The notes under the pieces: generated by a model
What the model saw: only the letters and a program-made list of their open reading frames with translations
Database searches by the model: none
Told to the model about the DNA's origin: nothing
IMG/VR virus record: IMGVR_UViG_3300032299_001015
Location: 20,402 to 84,401 of that record
DNA from: a virus
Reading direction: 5' to 3' (one strand)
DNA length: 64,000 nt
Translations under genes and position numbers: made by a program
In this document: positions 59,156 to 64,000 of the stretch, piece after piece
Numbering within the stretch: the first letter of the stretch is position 1
Layout: each line of letters opens with the position of its first letter

Positions 59156-59307
59156 AGTGCAATAAGTTTGGCGTAGAGTTTGAGAAGGCATGGCTAGATA
59201 ACTACTACATGCTTGGCGACCATGCTTTCGACTATGCGCGATGCATGTATCTGGATGACGGCACTCTGATTGTCGATGGGGTGCGCTATGAGGAGGTGCC
59301 TTTCTGA
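59152..59307 (+). CDS. Small protein, 51 aa
   Basis: Starts at GTG: MKCNKFGVEFEKAWLDNY, then MLGDHAFDYARCMYLDDGT, ending GVRYEEVPF. Small alpha/beta domain of unknown function. A GAGGAGGTG site in its last codons serves the WhiB-like gene that overlaps its stop. Confidence 0.6.
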   Translation: MKCNKFGVEFEKAWLDNYYMLGDHAFDYARCMYLDDGTLIVDGVRYEEVPF

Positions 59308-59522
59308 TGTGGCAGGATGGTGCAGCGTGCAAGGATGCGGATAGCAATCTTTTTCTTAGTGGTGTGACCTCGCGTGTAGAACAGGCTAAGAAGATTTGTG
59401 CAACGTGCAGCGTTGTGCAGGAGTGTCTAGAGTTTGCAATTCGCAATGAGGATTTTGAGCCTCATGTCTATGGTGGAATGACAGGTCAAGAAAGACGGCG
59501 TGTTTCCTTGACAAATGCCTGA
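59307..59522 (+). CDS. WhiB-like iron-sulfur transcription factor
   Basis: A 71-residue protein of the WhiB family, the iron-sulfur regulators confined to actinobacteria and their phages. Cysteines C8, C31, C34 and C40 bind the cluster (C-Xn-C-X2-C-X5-C). The GGMTGQERR segment at 56-64 matches the conserved G-G-x-T/W turn and basic end. WhiB proteins bind the housekeeping sigma factor and change promoter choice. It sits in the middle of the TGTCAGACC promoter array, so it may regulate the array; this is a hypothesis. Preceded by GAGGAGGTG. Confidence 0.9.
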   Translation: MWQDGAACKDADSNLFLSGVTSRVEQAKKICATCSVVQECLEFAIRNEDFEPHVYGGMTGQERRRVSLTNA

Positions 59523-59538
59523 AAGTGGGCCGGGCTGC
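59507..59538 (+). repeat. TTGACAA / GGGCCGGGCTGC module, copy 3
   Basis: CTTGACAAAT at 59507 and GGGCCGGGCTGC at 59527-59538; it overlaps the end of the WhiB-like gene and is followed by TTTACGA and TTACGA, then a promoter at 59578. Confidence 0.65.
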
Positions 59539-59577
59539 AATTCCAAGAATACTCATAGATTTACGACCTCTTACGAT

Positions 59578-59607
59578 TTGACACGGGGATCACGGTCATG
59601 ATAGGAT
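59578..59607 (+). promoter_or_regulatory. Sigma70-like promoter, leaderless placement
   Basis: TTGACA (59578-59583), 18-base spacer, TAGGAT (59602-59607) preceded by TGA, then six bases to ATG 59614. Both -35 and extended -10 elements are present. Confidence 0.8.
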
Positions 59608-59613
59608 CACTCT

Positions 59614-59760
59614 ATGAGTAATCGTGTCAGCCCCCGCCGTAGCACGGAGCATAATCGTATCGTTGTTGAGCGTCGTCGCTCTAATGCCGCGCAGCCTCAT
59701 AAGAATAAGGCCAAGTATTCGCGCAAGGACAAGCATCGTAACCGTTTCGTTACCGACTGA
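59614..59760 (+). CDS. Small highly basic protein, 48 aa
   Basis: MSNRVSPRRSTEHNRIVVE, then RRRSNAAQPHKNKAKYS, ending DKHRNRFVTD. It has about 18 lysine/arginine residues, so binding of RNA or DNA is likely. The ATG follows the -10 by six bases, so it should be leaderless. No family recognised. Confidence 0.65.
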   Translation: MSNRVSPRRSTEHNRIVVERRRSNAAQPHKNKAKYSRKDKHRNRFVTD

Positions 59761-59781
59761 TCCCAATATTCCCCCTTTCAA

Positions 59782-59803
59782 TGTCAGACCCTAGTGCTAG
59801 GAT
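59782..59803 (+). promoter_or_regulatory. TGTCAGACC promoter-like element, copy G, leaderless
   Basis: TGTCAGACCC at 59782, TAGGAT at 59798-59803, six bases, then ATG 59810. Confidence 0.75.
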
Positions 59804-59809
59804 CATTCC

Positions 59810-60367
59810 ATGATTACAGTTACCGCCCCTGAGGGCACACTCGCATACGCTACCTACGCCGCTCGCTTTGAGAGCCTTATCATGACCGCCACCCTTTCGC
59901 AGACTGAGGCTGCTAGCGTCTGGTACCATGACGCCGCTGCCGTTGCCTCTGAGGTTGCTCGTAACCTTGGCACCTCGCTTGAGGTTGGCGCGTCTATCGT
60001 TGCAGCATTCTCCCCGCGTGAGCGCTGGTCCACTAACGTCGCTAAGGCTATCGCGTACTCGCTTGGCTCGCGTCCCGCTGGCCTTGGCAATAATCTCCGC
60101 ATGGCTGACGCATCCGTAGCGGCAGGCTTTGATGCGCTCAAGGGTCAGAAGACTAACGCTTTCGCTCGCGCTATCGCAGGCGACACTAACGCGGTTGTCA
60201 TTGACGTTTGGATGATGCGTGCGGCAGGCATGGAGACTGACTCTCCTAATAAGACTCAATACGCTCTACTGTCTGAGGCTGTTGAGTCCGTTGCTGCACA
60301 GTTTGGAATCACACCGCGCACCGCGCAGGCTCTTATTTGGATCATCGTGCGAGGGGGTGCGGCGTGA
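59810..60367 (+). CDS. HhH-GPD-like / DUF7178-like protein
   Basis: A 185-residue protein, helical and Ala-rich. A central VAAFSPRERWSTNVAKAIAY segment resembles the LSPxxxWxxN region of phage proteins related to helix-hairpin-helix DNA glycosylases. GQKTNAFARAIAGDTNAVVIDVW follows and agrees with the conserved KxxxF and D-x-W ends. It may bind or repair DNA. The catalytic Lys/Asp cannot be confirmed. Leaderless start; GC-rich codons. Confidence 0.6.
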   Translation: MITVTAPEGTLAYATYAARFESLIMTATLSQTEAASVWYHDAAAVASEVARNLGTSLEVGASIVAAFSPRERWSTNVAKAIAYSLGSRPAGLGNNLRMADASVAAGFDALKGQKTNAFARAIAGDTNAVVIDVWMMRAAGMETDSPNKTQYALLSEAVESVAAQFGITPRTAQALIWIIVRGGAA

Positions 60368-60424
60368 ACGATATCACGCTAGAGAACTTTCGGGAGATGC
60401 TGCGCGATTTTGTGGGAGTGTGAT

Positions 60425-60502
60425 ATGGAGATTTTTCTCGTAACTATTGCGCTATTTCTAGGTATTGGAATCCTGATAGGCCTACTTGACAAAAGGCCCT
60501 AA
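60425..60502 (+). CDS. Possible membrane peptide, 25 aa
   Basis: MEIFLVTIALFLGIGILIG, LLDKRP. One membrane helix, no ribosome site clear (a very short GTG frame, 60364-60423, precedes it). Its end overlaps the next TTGACAA module. Low-confidence. Confidence 0.3.
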   Translation: MEIFLVTIALFLGIGILIGLLDKRP

Positions 60503-60516
60503 AGGGCCCGGCCCGC
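60485..60516 (+). repeat. TTGACAA / GGGCCCGGCCCGC module, copy 4
   Basis: CTTGACAAAA at 60485, GGGCCCGGCCCGC at 60504-60516, with GGCCC-TAAA-GGGCC able to fold, and a TTGTCAA close by on the right (inverted form of TTGACAA). TTTACGA follows. Confidence 0.65.
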
Positions 60517-60615
60517 AAATCCTAATCTTGTCAAGTATTTACGACGACATTTAAGAAGTCACTGGAAATTGTCACTGAAATGTTATCTAAATAATCTAAT
60601 AGAAATCCTTGAGAC

Positions 60616-60637
60616 TGTCAGACCTAGAGTGTATAGT
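60616..60637 (+). promoter_or_regulatory. TGTCAGACC promoter-like element, copy H
   Basis: TGTCAGACC at 60616 and TATAGT at 60632-60637; ATG 60672 follows about 34 bases later with AAGGAG. Upstream GTCACTGGAAAT and GTCACTGAAAT repeats occur (60560-60590). Confidence 0.7.
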
Positions 60638-60671
60638 TCTTCTATAAGTTCAATCAACTAAGGAGATACAT

Positions 60672-61667
60672 ATGGCACACGCAGTAGAGGTTGGCGCTAA
60701 CGGCGAGCAGGCTTTTGCTTCCTTCCGCGAACCCGCATGGCATGGTCTTGGTACCGTGTTCTTTGAGGAGAAGTCCACCCGCGAGATGCTGGATGCGGCT
60801 TACCTTTCCAACTGGAACGTCCGCCTTGAGGCCGTTCCTTACCCTTCCACCTACAATGTCATCACGCCTTCCTACATGGTACTGCGTGACAATCCCTTTG
60901 ACCAGGGTACTGACGTTCTCGCTACCGTTGGCGAGCGTTACCACGTTCTTCAGAACGAGGATCTTTTCGACTTTGGTGATGCGCTGCTTGACGGTGGTCG
61001 CTGGGAGACTGCTGGCTCTATTCGTCAGGGTCGCGTTGTGTTCGGTTCGCTTGCGCTTGAGCGTAAGACTGTTCTTGATCCCAAGGGCGTGTCGGATGTT
61101 GTGAAGTCCTACCTTCTTGTCCACACCTCGCATGACGGTTCTACCGCTGTGCAGGCTTCCATCACTCCCGTCCGCGTTGTGTGCCAGAACACTCTCAACA
61201 TGGCTCTTCAGGGTGTGAAGCAGTCCTTCAAGATTCGTCACACGCAGACCGTAGGCGGTAAGGTCATGGCTGCACGCGAGGCTCTTTCTCTCGCCAATCA
61301 GTACCTCGACACCTTCGACAAGGAGGCTCAGGCTCTCATCGCCAAGGAGATCACCAAGGCTAAGTTCGATGCCATTCTTGAGGCTGTCTACCCGCGTCCT
61401 GAGGCTGATGCTAAGGGTGCTGTCAAGAAGTGGGAGACTAAGGTCGATCTGCTGGAGGAGATTTACTCTTCCGATACCACCAACATGATCGCAGGCACCG
61501 CGTGGGGTGCGTTCAATGCTCTCACGGAGCGTCTGGACTGGTTCCGCAAGGGTCGTGGCGAGCGGGGTGCTGAGAATGTTCTCGCTGCCGCTAGCGGTTT
61601 CGATCCTGTCACCAATGCGGAGAAGGGTCGCATCCTGAAGGCTGTCAAGGAGATCGCCTTCGCGTAA
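60672..61667 (+). CDS. DUF932 / TIGR03299 phage protein
   Basis: A 331-residue protein with DUF932 features: REPAWHGLGTVFFEEKST, MLDAAYLSNWNVRLEAVP, then LENRGRWETAGSIRQGRVVFGSL-like strands and RVVCQNTLNMALQ near 175. Widespread in phages and plasmids of unknown biochemical role; possibly DNA-binding or modification-related. It has a strong AAGGAG site and a GC-rich, high-expression codon set, suggesting one of the more abundant early proteins. Confidence 0.9.
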   Translation: MAHAVEVGANGEQAFASFREPAWHGLGTVFFEEKSTREMLDAAYLSNWNVRLEAVPYPSTYNVITPSYMVLRDNPFDQGTDVLATVGERYHVLQNEDLFDFGDALLDGGRWETAGSIRQGRVVFGSLALERKTVLDPKGVSDVVKSYLLVHTSHDGSTAVQASITPVRVVCQNTLNMALQGVKQSFKIRHTQTVGGKVMAAREALSLANQYLDTFDKEAQALIAKEITKAKFDAILEAVYPRPEADAKGAVKKWETKVDLLEEIYSSDTTNMIAGTAWGAFNALTERLDWFRKGRGERGAENVLAAASGFDPVTNAEKGRILKAVKEIAFA

Positions 61668-61676
61668 GGCTATCCT

Positions 61677-61693
61677 GACATGGATGCCATGTC
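61677..61693 (+). terminator. Perfect hairpin GACATGG/CCATGTC
   Basis: A seven-pair perfect stem with loop ATG right after the DUF932 stop. No U run follows. Possible terminator or 3'-end stabiliser. Confidence 0.4.
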
Positions 61694-61735
61694 GTGGTAT
61701 CCTAACATCCTGGGCATGATGTAAAACTGCCCCGA

Positions 61736-61803
61736 TCCACCCGCGCTGGGCGCAGACGGGCCTCCAAAACCTGTCGGGCAGAGTTCGATCCTCTGGGGTG
61801 GGG
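61736..61803 (+). tRNA. tRNA-Trp-like gene (anticodon CCA), short D-arm
   Basis: Acceptor TCCACCC / GGGTGGG, anticodon arm CGGGC-CTCCAAA-ACCTG with anticodon CCA, T-arm CAGAG TTCGATC CTCTG. The D-arm region is only 14 bases (GCGCTGGGCGCAGA), and could form GCGC-TGG-GCGC with a three-base loop; one mismatch lies in the anticodon stem. Total 68 bases. Reads UGG, or is degenerate. Confidence 0.6.
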
Positions 61804-61832
61804 CTTGACAAATCTAATAAAAACGGGCCGGG
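61804..61832 (+). repeat. TTGACAA / GGGCCGGG module, copy 5
   Basis: CTTGACAAAT at 61804 and GGGCCGGG at 61825-61832, then TTGTCAA (inverted form) and TTTACGATTACGA, followed by two TCACAGGAAT copies. Confidence 0.65.
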
Positions 61833-61915
61833 ATAAATAATTCATTTTGTCAATATTTACGATTACGATTAAGAAATCACAGGAATATTTCACAGGAATT
61901 TTTAAGAATGCACCC

Positions 61916-61944
61916 TTGACGATCACGGCAATATCGTGTACTTT
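61916..61944 (+). promoter_or_regulatory. Sigma70-like promoter for 61975 gene
   Basis: TTGACG (61916-61921), 17-base spacer, TACTTT (61939-61944) preceded by TG. A GAGGGGAGGAAATAG leader with a strong ribosome site precedes ATG 61975. Confidence 0.65.
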
Positions 61945-61974
61945 AGAGGCATAACTGAAGAGGGGAGGAAATAG

Positions 61975-62184
61975 ATGGGTGAATACCTAGTTGTTGATAA
62001 GTTATATGGGTTCTCTATAGAACATAATGATATTCTCCGCACCGCCGACGGAAATGAGATAGTCGTTTCCTTTGTAGATTCGGTGGAAGGAGGGTATGAT
62101 ATTCACTATAAAGACCTTGACGGAGAGGAAGATATCTACCACCTCCCCGAAGATGACATGATCGACCTACTCATTCTAGAATAA
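61975..62184 (+). CDS. Small acidic protein, 69 aa
   Basis: MGEYLVVDKLYGFSIEHND..., beta-rich small domain (ILRTADGNEIVVSFVDSVEGG, YDIHYKDLDGEEDIYHL) with an acidic end. Might be an SH3- or tudor-like small barrel. Unknown function. A strong ribosome site precedes it; AAGGAG serves the next gene. Confidence 0.65.
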   Translation: MGEYLVVDKLYGFSIEHNDILRTADGNEIVVSFVDSVEGGYDIHYKDLDGEEDIYHLPEDDMIDLLILE

Positions 62185-62194
62185 GGAGAAACAA

Positions 62195-62350
62195 ATGGCT
62201 AAGAAGAAGGAAAACAAGTTCTCATATCTTGAGACTTGGAACACTCGCTACGGGGTTCAGACTCGTATTGTCACCCGCATTGATGGCAAGTTCGTTGATT
62301 CAACACCCGCACTTGAGACACTCCGCAAGGGCGTCCCTGCTGGTCGCTGA
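62195..62350 (+). CDS. Small basic protein, 51 aa
   Basis: MAKKKENKFSYLETWNTRY, then GVQTRIVTRIDGKFVDST, ending RKGVPAGR. Basic, beta-strand-rich; a small nucleic-acid-binding or ribosomal-like fold is possible. Starts 10 bases after the previous stop with AAGGAG. Confidence 0.6.
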   Translation: MAKKKENKFSYLETWNTRYGVQTRIVTRIDGKFVDSTPALETLRKGVPAGR

Positions 62351-62354
62351 CCAG

Positions 62355-62391
62355 TTGGGCGAACCTGGGCATGTTCGCTAAAACTGCCCAA
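62355..62391 (+). other. Structured inverted repeat between gene and tRNA-Leu
   Basis: TTGGGC (62355-62360) pairs with GCCCAA (62386-62391), and GCGAAC with GTTCGC inside it, giving two alternative stems. The stretch resembles TGGGCATG...AAAACTGCCC at 61710-61732. Possibly a terminator or RNA processing signal. Nothing else is seen from 62392 to 62467. Confidence 0.35.
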
Positions 62392-62467
62392 TGCGGTTGA
62401 GATCCTAGTAAGTTGTGGGATAGGTTATGTAGAGGATCTGCGATGACACTCCCCACACACCGCATAA

Positions 62468-62548
62468 GCCTGAGTGGTGGAATTGGCAGACACGCACGAC
62501 TCAAAATCGTGTTCCATTGGAGTGTGGGTTCAAGTCCCACCTTAGGCA
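62468..62548 (+). tRNA. tRNA-Leu (anticodon CAA)
   Basis: Acceptor GCCTGAG / CTTAGGC, anticodon arm CACGA-CTCAAAA-TCGTG (anticodon CAA), long variable arm as in type II tRNAs, T-arm GTGGG TTCAAGT CCCAC. Reads UUG codons, common in the AT-rich late genes. No CCA encoded. Confidence 0.93.
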
Positions 62549-62557
62549 CATAAAGTC

Positions 62558-62587
62558 TTGACTAATGTCAGACCCTCATGATAGAGT
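62558..62587 (+). promoter_or_regulatory. TGTCAGACC promoter-like element, copy I, with -35
   Basis: TTGACT at 62558-62563, TGTCAGACCC at 62566, TAGAGT at 62582-62587 (18-base spacer from the -35). ATG 62617 follows with AGAAAGG. The only copy with a near-consensus -35. Confidence 0.72.
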
Positions 62588-62616
62588 TTCACTACCTACT
62601 ACAGAAAGGCACTCTC

Positions 62617-63006
62617 ATGGGTGACCGCGCTAATTTCGGACTTCGACAGGTCGATGGCAACATCATCTACGTCTACGGACATTGGGCAGGCGAGGGTATG
62701 CTTGCTAGGTTTGCTAATGCTCTTGACCGTGTTCAGGATGCTGGACGCATTGACGACCAGGCTTATGCTAATCGCATCATCATTTCACGTTTGGTTGGCG
62801 ATGCATGGTCTAGTGACTATAACTGGGGTGTTACCGTCAATTACCTTACAGACAACGAGCATAAGGTTCCTGTCTTTGACTTTGCATTCAAGACCGTTAC
62901 TCTCTATGACTATGACTGGACGGCGGGAGTGCTGACTGATATCATTGTAGAGTTCTCGCTGAACGAGTTCATCAACAAGTACGCTAATACCTTGATGGAG
63001 GTGTGA
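62617..63006 (+). CDS. Conserved phage hypothetical (MGDRANFG family)
   Basis: 129 residues from ATG 62617 (MGDRANFGLRQVDGNIIYVY). The motif GHWAGEGMLARFANALDRV and LTDNEHKVPVFDFAFKTVTLY are typical of a small family seen in many phages, including actinophages. Its biochemical role is unknown. The promoter copy I and AGAAAGG lie ahead. Followed directly by a coiled-coil gene. Confidence 0.75.
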   Translation: MGDRANFGLRQVDGNIIYVYGHWAGEGMLARFANALDRVQDAGRIDDQAYANRIIISRLVGDAWSSDYNWGVTVNYLTDNEHKVPVFDFAFKTVTLYDYDWTAGVLTDIIVEFSLNEFINKYANTLMEV

Positions 63007-63007
63007 C

Positions 63008-63430
63008 ATGATTGATCCTAGTATGACTGACATTCATCCATTCCCGCCCACGATGCAGGAATTGGAGCGGCAGGTCATCGAACTTCAGAGCAATCTGGAT
63101 TCTATGACCGCTGACCGTGATTTCTGGCAGGGTAAGGCCCATGAGCGGAAGTTGATGATTGACAACCTTGAGGAATACATCAAGGATCAGTTTGACTACA
63201 TTGATGAGAATGTATCTCAGAGCATTGTCGATATCTTTGGTTTCAATATCACCAAGGACTACGATGTGACAATTACCGTCACATTCTCTGGTATTGTGAC
63301 TGCTCCTCTCAATTTCGACATGGATAGCCTTGAGGATTCTCTGAATGCTAGTCTTGATGTGTCCTACTACAGCGATCTAGAGTCTGATTTCTCAGAGGAT
63401 CATATGGAGATTGACTGGACAAAGAGTTAG
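63008..63430 (+). CDS. Coiled-coil protein, 140 aa
   Basis: MIDPSMTDIHPFPPTMQEL..., a heptad-type helix (about 15-60, RQVIELQSNLDSMTADRDFW) followed by a beta-rich and acidic second half (YDVTITVTFSGIV, YYSDLESDFSEDHMEI). Unknown. Ribosome site GGAGGTG overlaps the previous gene's stop region. Followed at once by tRNA-Glu. Confidence 0.65.
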   Translation: MIDPSMTDIHPFPPTMQELERQVIELQSNLDSMTADRDFWQGKAHERKLMIDNLEEYIKDQFDYIDENVSQSIVDIFGFNITKDYDVTITVTFSGIVTAPLNFDMDSLEDSLNASLDVSYYSDLESDFSEDHMEIDWTKS

Positions 63431-63437
63431 TAAGGCC

Positions 63438-63510
63438 GCTCCCATCGTCTAGAGGCCAAGGACGCCGCCCTTTCAAGGCGGTAGCACGGGTTCGAATCCC
63501 GTTGGGAGTA
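63438..63510 (+). tRNA. tRNA-Glu (anticodon UUC)
   Basis: Full cloverleaf: acceptor GCTCCCA / TGGGAGT, anticodon arm CCGCC-CTTTCAA-GGCGG (anticodon TTC), T-arm ACGGG TTCGAAT CCCGT. CCA follows directly (63511-63513), so the 3' end may be encoded. 73 bases plus CCA. Confidence 0.94.
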
Positions 63511-63513
63511 CCA

Positions 63514-63572
63514 CCCTAGGGGGAATGTGCGGCACCCGCCACCAACCCCACCATGCCGCGCGCCCCCTAGGG
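63514..63572 (+). terminator. Long hairpin CCCTAGGGGG / CCCCCTAGGG
   Basis: A 10-pair perfect outer stem, with an inner GCGGCA/TGCCGC stem and a C/A-rich loop, right after tRNA-Glu. GC-rich, no U run. Possible terminator or RNA processing element. Confidence 0.5.
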
Positions 63573-63581
63573 TCCATCTGG

Positions 63582-63613
63582 GCGGAGGAGAGTGACGGTC
63601 TCCTCTCCTCCGC
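63582..63613 (+). terminator. Second hairpin GCGGAGGAGAG / CTCTCCTCCGC
   Basis: An 11-pair perfect stem with a 10-base loop directly downstream of the first hairpin. Tandem GC-rich hairpins often end actinobacterial transcripts. Then CCCGGCC and TTTGTCAAATC, a half of the recurrent module, with TTTACGA and TCACAGGAAT following. Confidence 0.5.
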
Positions 63614-63701
63614 TCTCCCAATACCCGGCCCCAAACTACCCTATTTGTCAAATCATATTTACGATCATCTTACGAAAGTCACAGGAATTTTCGCTGGAAT
63701 A

Positions 63702-63723
63702 TGTCAGACCCCTCTGCTACGAT
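63702..63723 (+). promoter_or_regulatory. TGTCAGACC promoter-like element, copy J
   Basis: TGTCAGACCCC at 63702, TACGAT at 63718-63723; ATG 63748 follows with AGGAGGAG, leader about 18 bases. Confidence 0.7.
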
Positions 63724-63747
63724 TTATCTATACATCTAGGAGGAGAT

Positions 63748-63888
63748 ATGAGCAATCCATACGTTGTAGAGGTAACGTGCATGGTTCTTGTCCATGCCGA
63801 AGACCTTGATTCTGCCACCGACTCTGCTATCGCAGAGTTGGAGGAGATCGCCTTTGACATTGACGTTCTTTCCACTAAGCCCTGGTAG
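63748..63888 (+). CDS. Small acidic protein, 46 aa
   Basis: MSNPYVVEVTCMVLVHAED, then LDSATDSAIAELEEIAF, ending LSTKPW. Acidic helical second half. ATG 63748 chosen for AGGAGGAG just ahead. Unknown function. Confidence 0.6.
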   Translation: MSNPYVVEVTCMVLVHAEDLDSATDSAIAELEEIAFDIDVLSTKPW

Positions 63889-63896
63889 GAGTAAAC

Positions 63897-64000
63897 ATGG
63901 CAACCATCACATTCTCAGTAGAACTTATCTACGAGGGAACTGGTCACTTTATGGATTTTGAATATGACTATGAGACTTGGGATGATATGACCCAAGAGGA
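63897..64000 (+). CDS. Start of a small gene cut by the window edge
   Basis: MATITFSVELIYEGTGHFM, then DFEYDYETWDDM, continuing past the edge. Beta-strand pattern resembles the previous gene's first half. Follows GGAGTAAAC. No assignment. Confidence 0.5.
   Translation, partial: MATITFSVELIYEGTGHFMDFEYDYETWDDMTQE

Noticed and set aside
59750-60259. Minus-strand frame of 169 codons opposite the HhH-GPD-like gene
   Set aside because: Antisense shadow; no promoter or ribosome site and no family resemblance.
60654-61811. Minus-strand reading frame of 385 codons opposite the DUF932 gene
   Set aside because: It is the antisense of a well recognised gene with ribosome site and promoter; its composition is a shadow of GC-rich codons.
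57314-61832. TTGACAA blocks as -35 boxes of sigma70 promoters
   Set aside because: No -10-like hexamer lies at 16-18 bases in the modules; the GGGCCGGG core takes that place. Only 58391, 59578 and 61916 have proper spacing.

Overview
The window is a large piece of a tailed double-stranded DNA phage genome, most likely a long-tailed siphovirus infecting an actinobacterium. The phage call rests on a recognisable late block: portal, prohead protease with scaffold, HK97-type capsid protein, head-tail connectors, tail tube, frameshifted tail chaperone, a 2608-residue tape measure, minor tail proteins, fibres, endolysin and holin. The actinobacterial call is an inference from a WhiB-like regulator, a DUF7455-like zinc protein, a small CEDYPCCGH protein, a TIGR03299/DUF932 protein and many ATG starts placed for leaderless translation, a common habit in actinobacteria. 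The late block is AT-rich, which would suit a low-GC (for example freshwater) actinobacterium. No terminase, DNA polymerase, helicase, integrase or repressor is visible, so the window is not a whole genome.

Layout. 1-54030 is almost all minus strand, read right to left. The lysis genes (54030-52531) and small virion or membrane genes come first. They are followed by a class II ribonucleotide reductase (51143-49209), a large fibre block (49198-35696), a glycan-modification block with sulfotransferase, three glycosyltransferases and a DUF6065 protein (35682-31839), and an SSB (31839-31459). The head genes (30578-22618), tail tube and chaperones (22550-20996), tape measure (21003-13177) and tail-tip or fibre genes (13177-1108) follow, ending with an HNH endonuclease and a metallophosphoesterase that runs off the left edge. 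One small plus-strand gene (51257-51469) interrupts this block.

From 54217 rightwards the genes are on the plus strand: a zinc protein, two tRNA genes, thyX and HNH genes. From about 56.6 kb there is a visibly more GC-rich array of very small genes with a DUF932 protein, a WhiB-like protein and further tRNAs (Trp, Leu, Glu). This array is driven by about ten copies of one promoter-like element, TGTCAGACCC followed at fixed spacing by an extended -10 box. In several copies the start codon lies six or seven bases after the -10, so the transcript would begin at the ATG. A second repeated module (TTGACAA, then GGGCCGGG, then TTTACGA motifs) separates the transcription units.

The genes fit a lytic plan: a burst of small early proteins from many short transcription units, nucleotide supply through NrdJ and ThyX, then late right-to-left transcription of virion and lysis genes. 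The points most worth a second look are the promoter and leaderless array, two neighbouring genes made of about 34 near-identical beta-propeller repeats, a scaffold start nested in the protease gene, a CCCAAAC frameshift site, a tape measure carrying two wall-cutting domains, and two tRNA genes with reduced D-arms.
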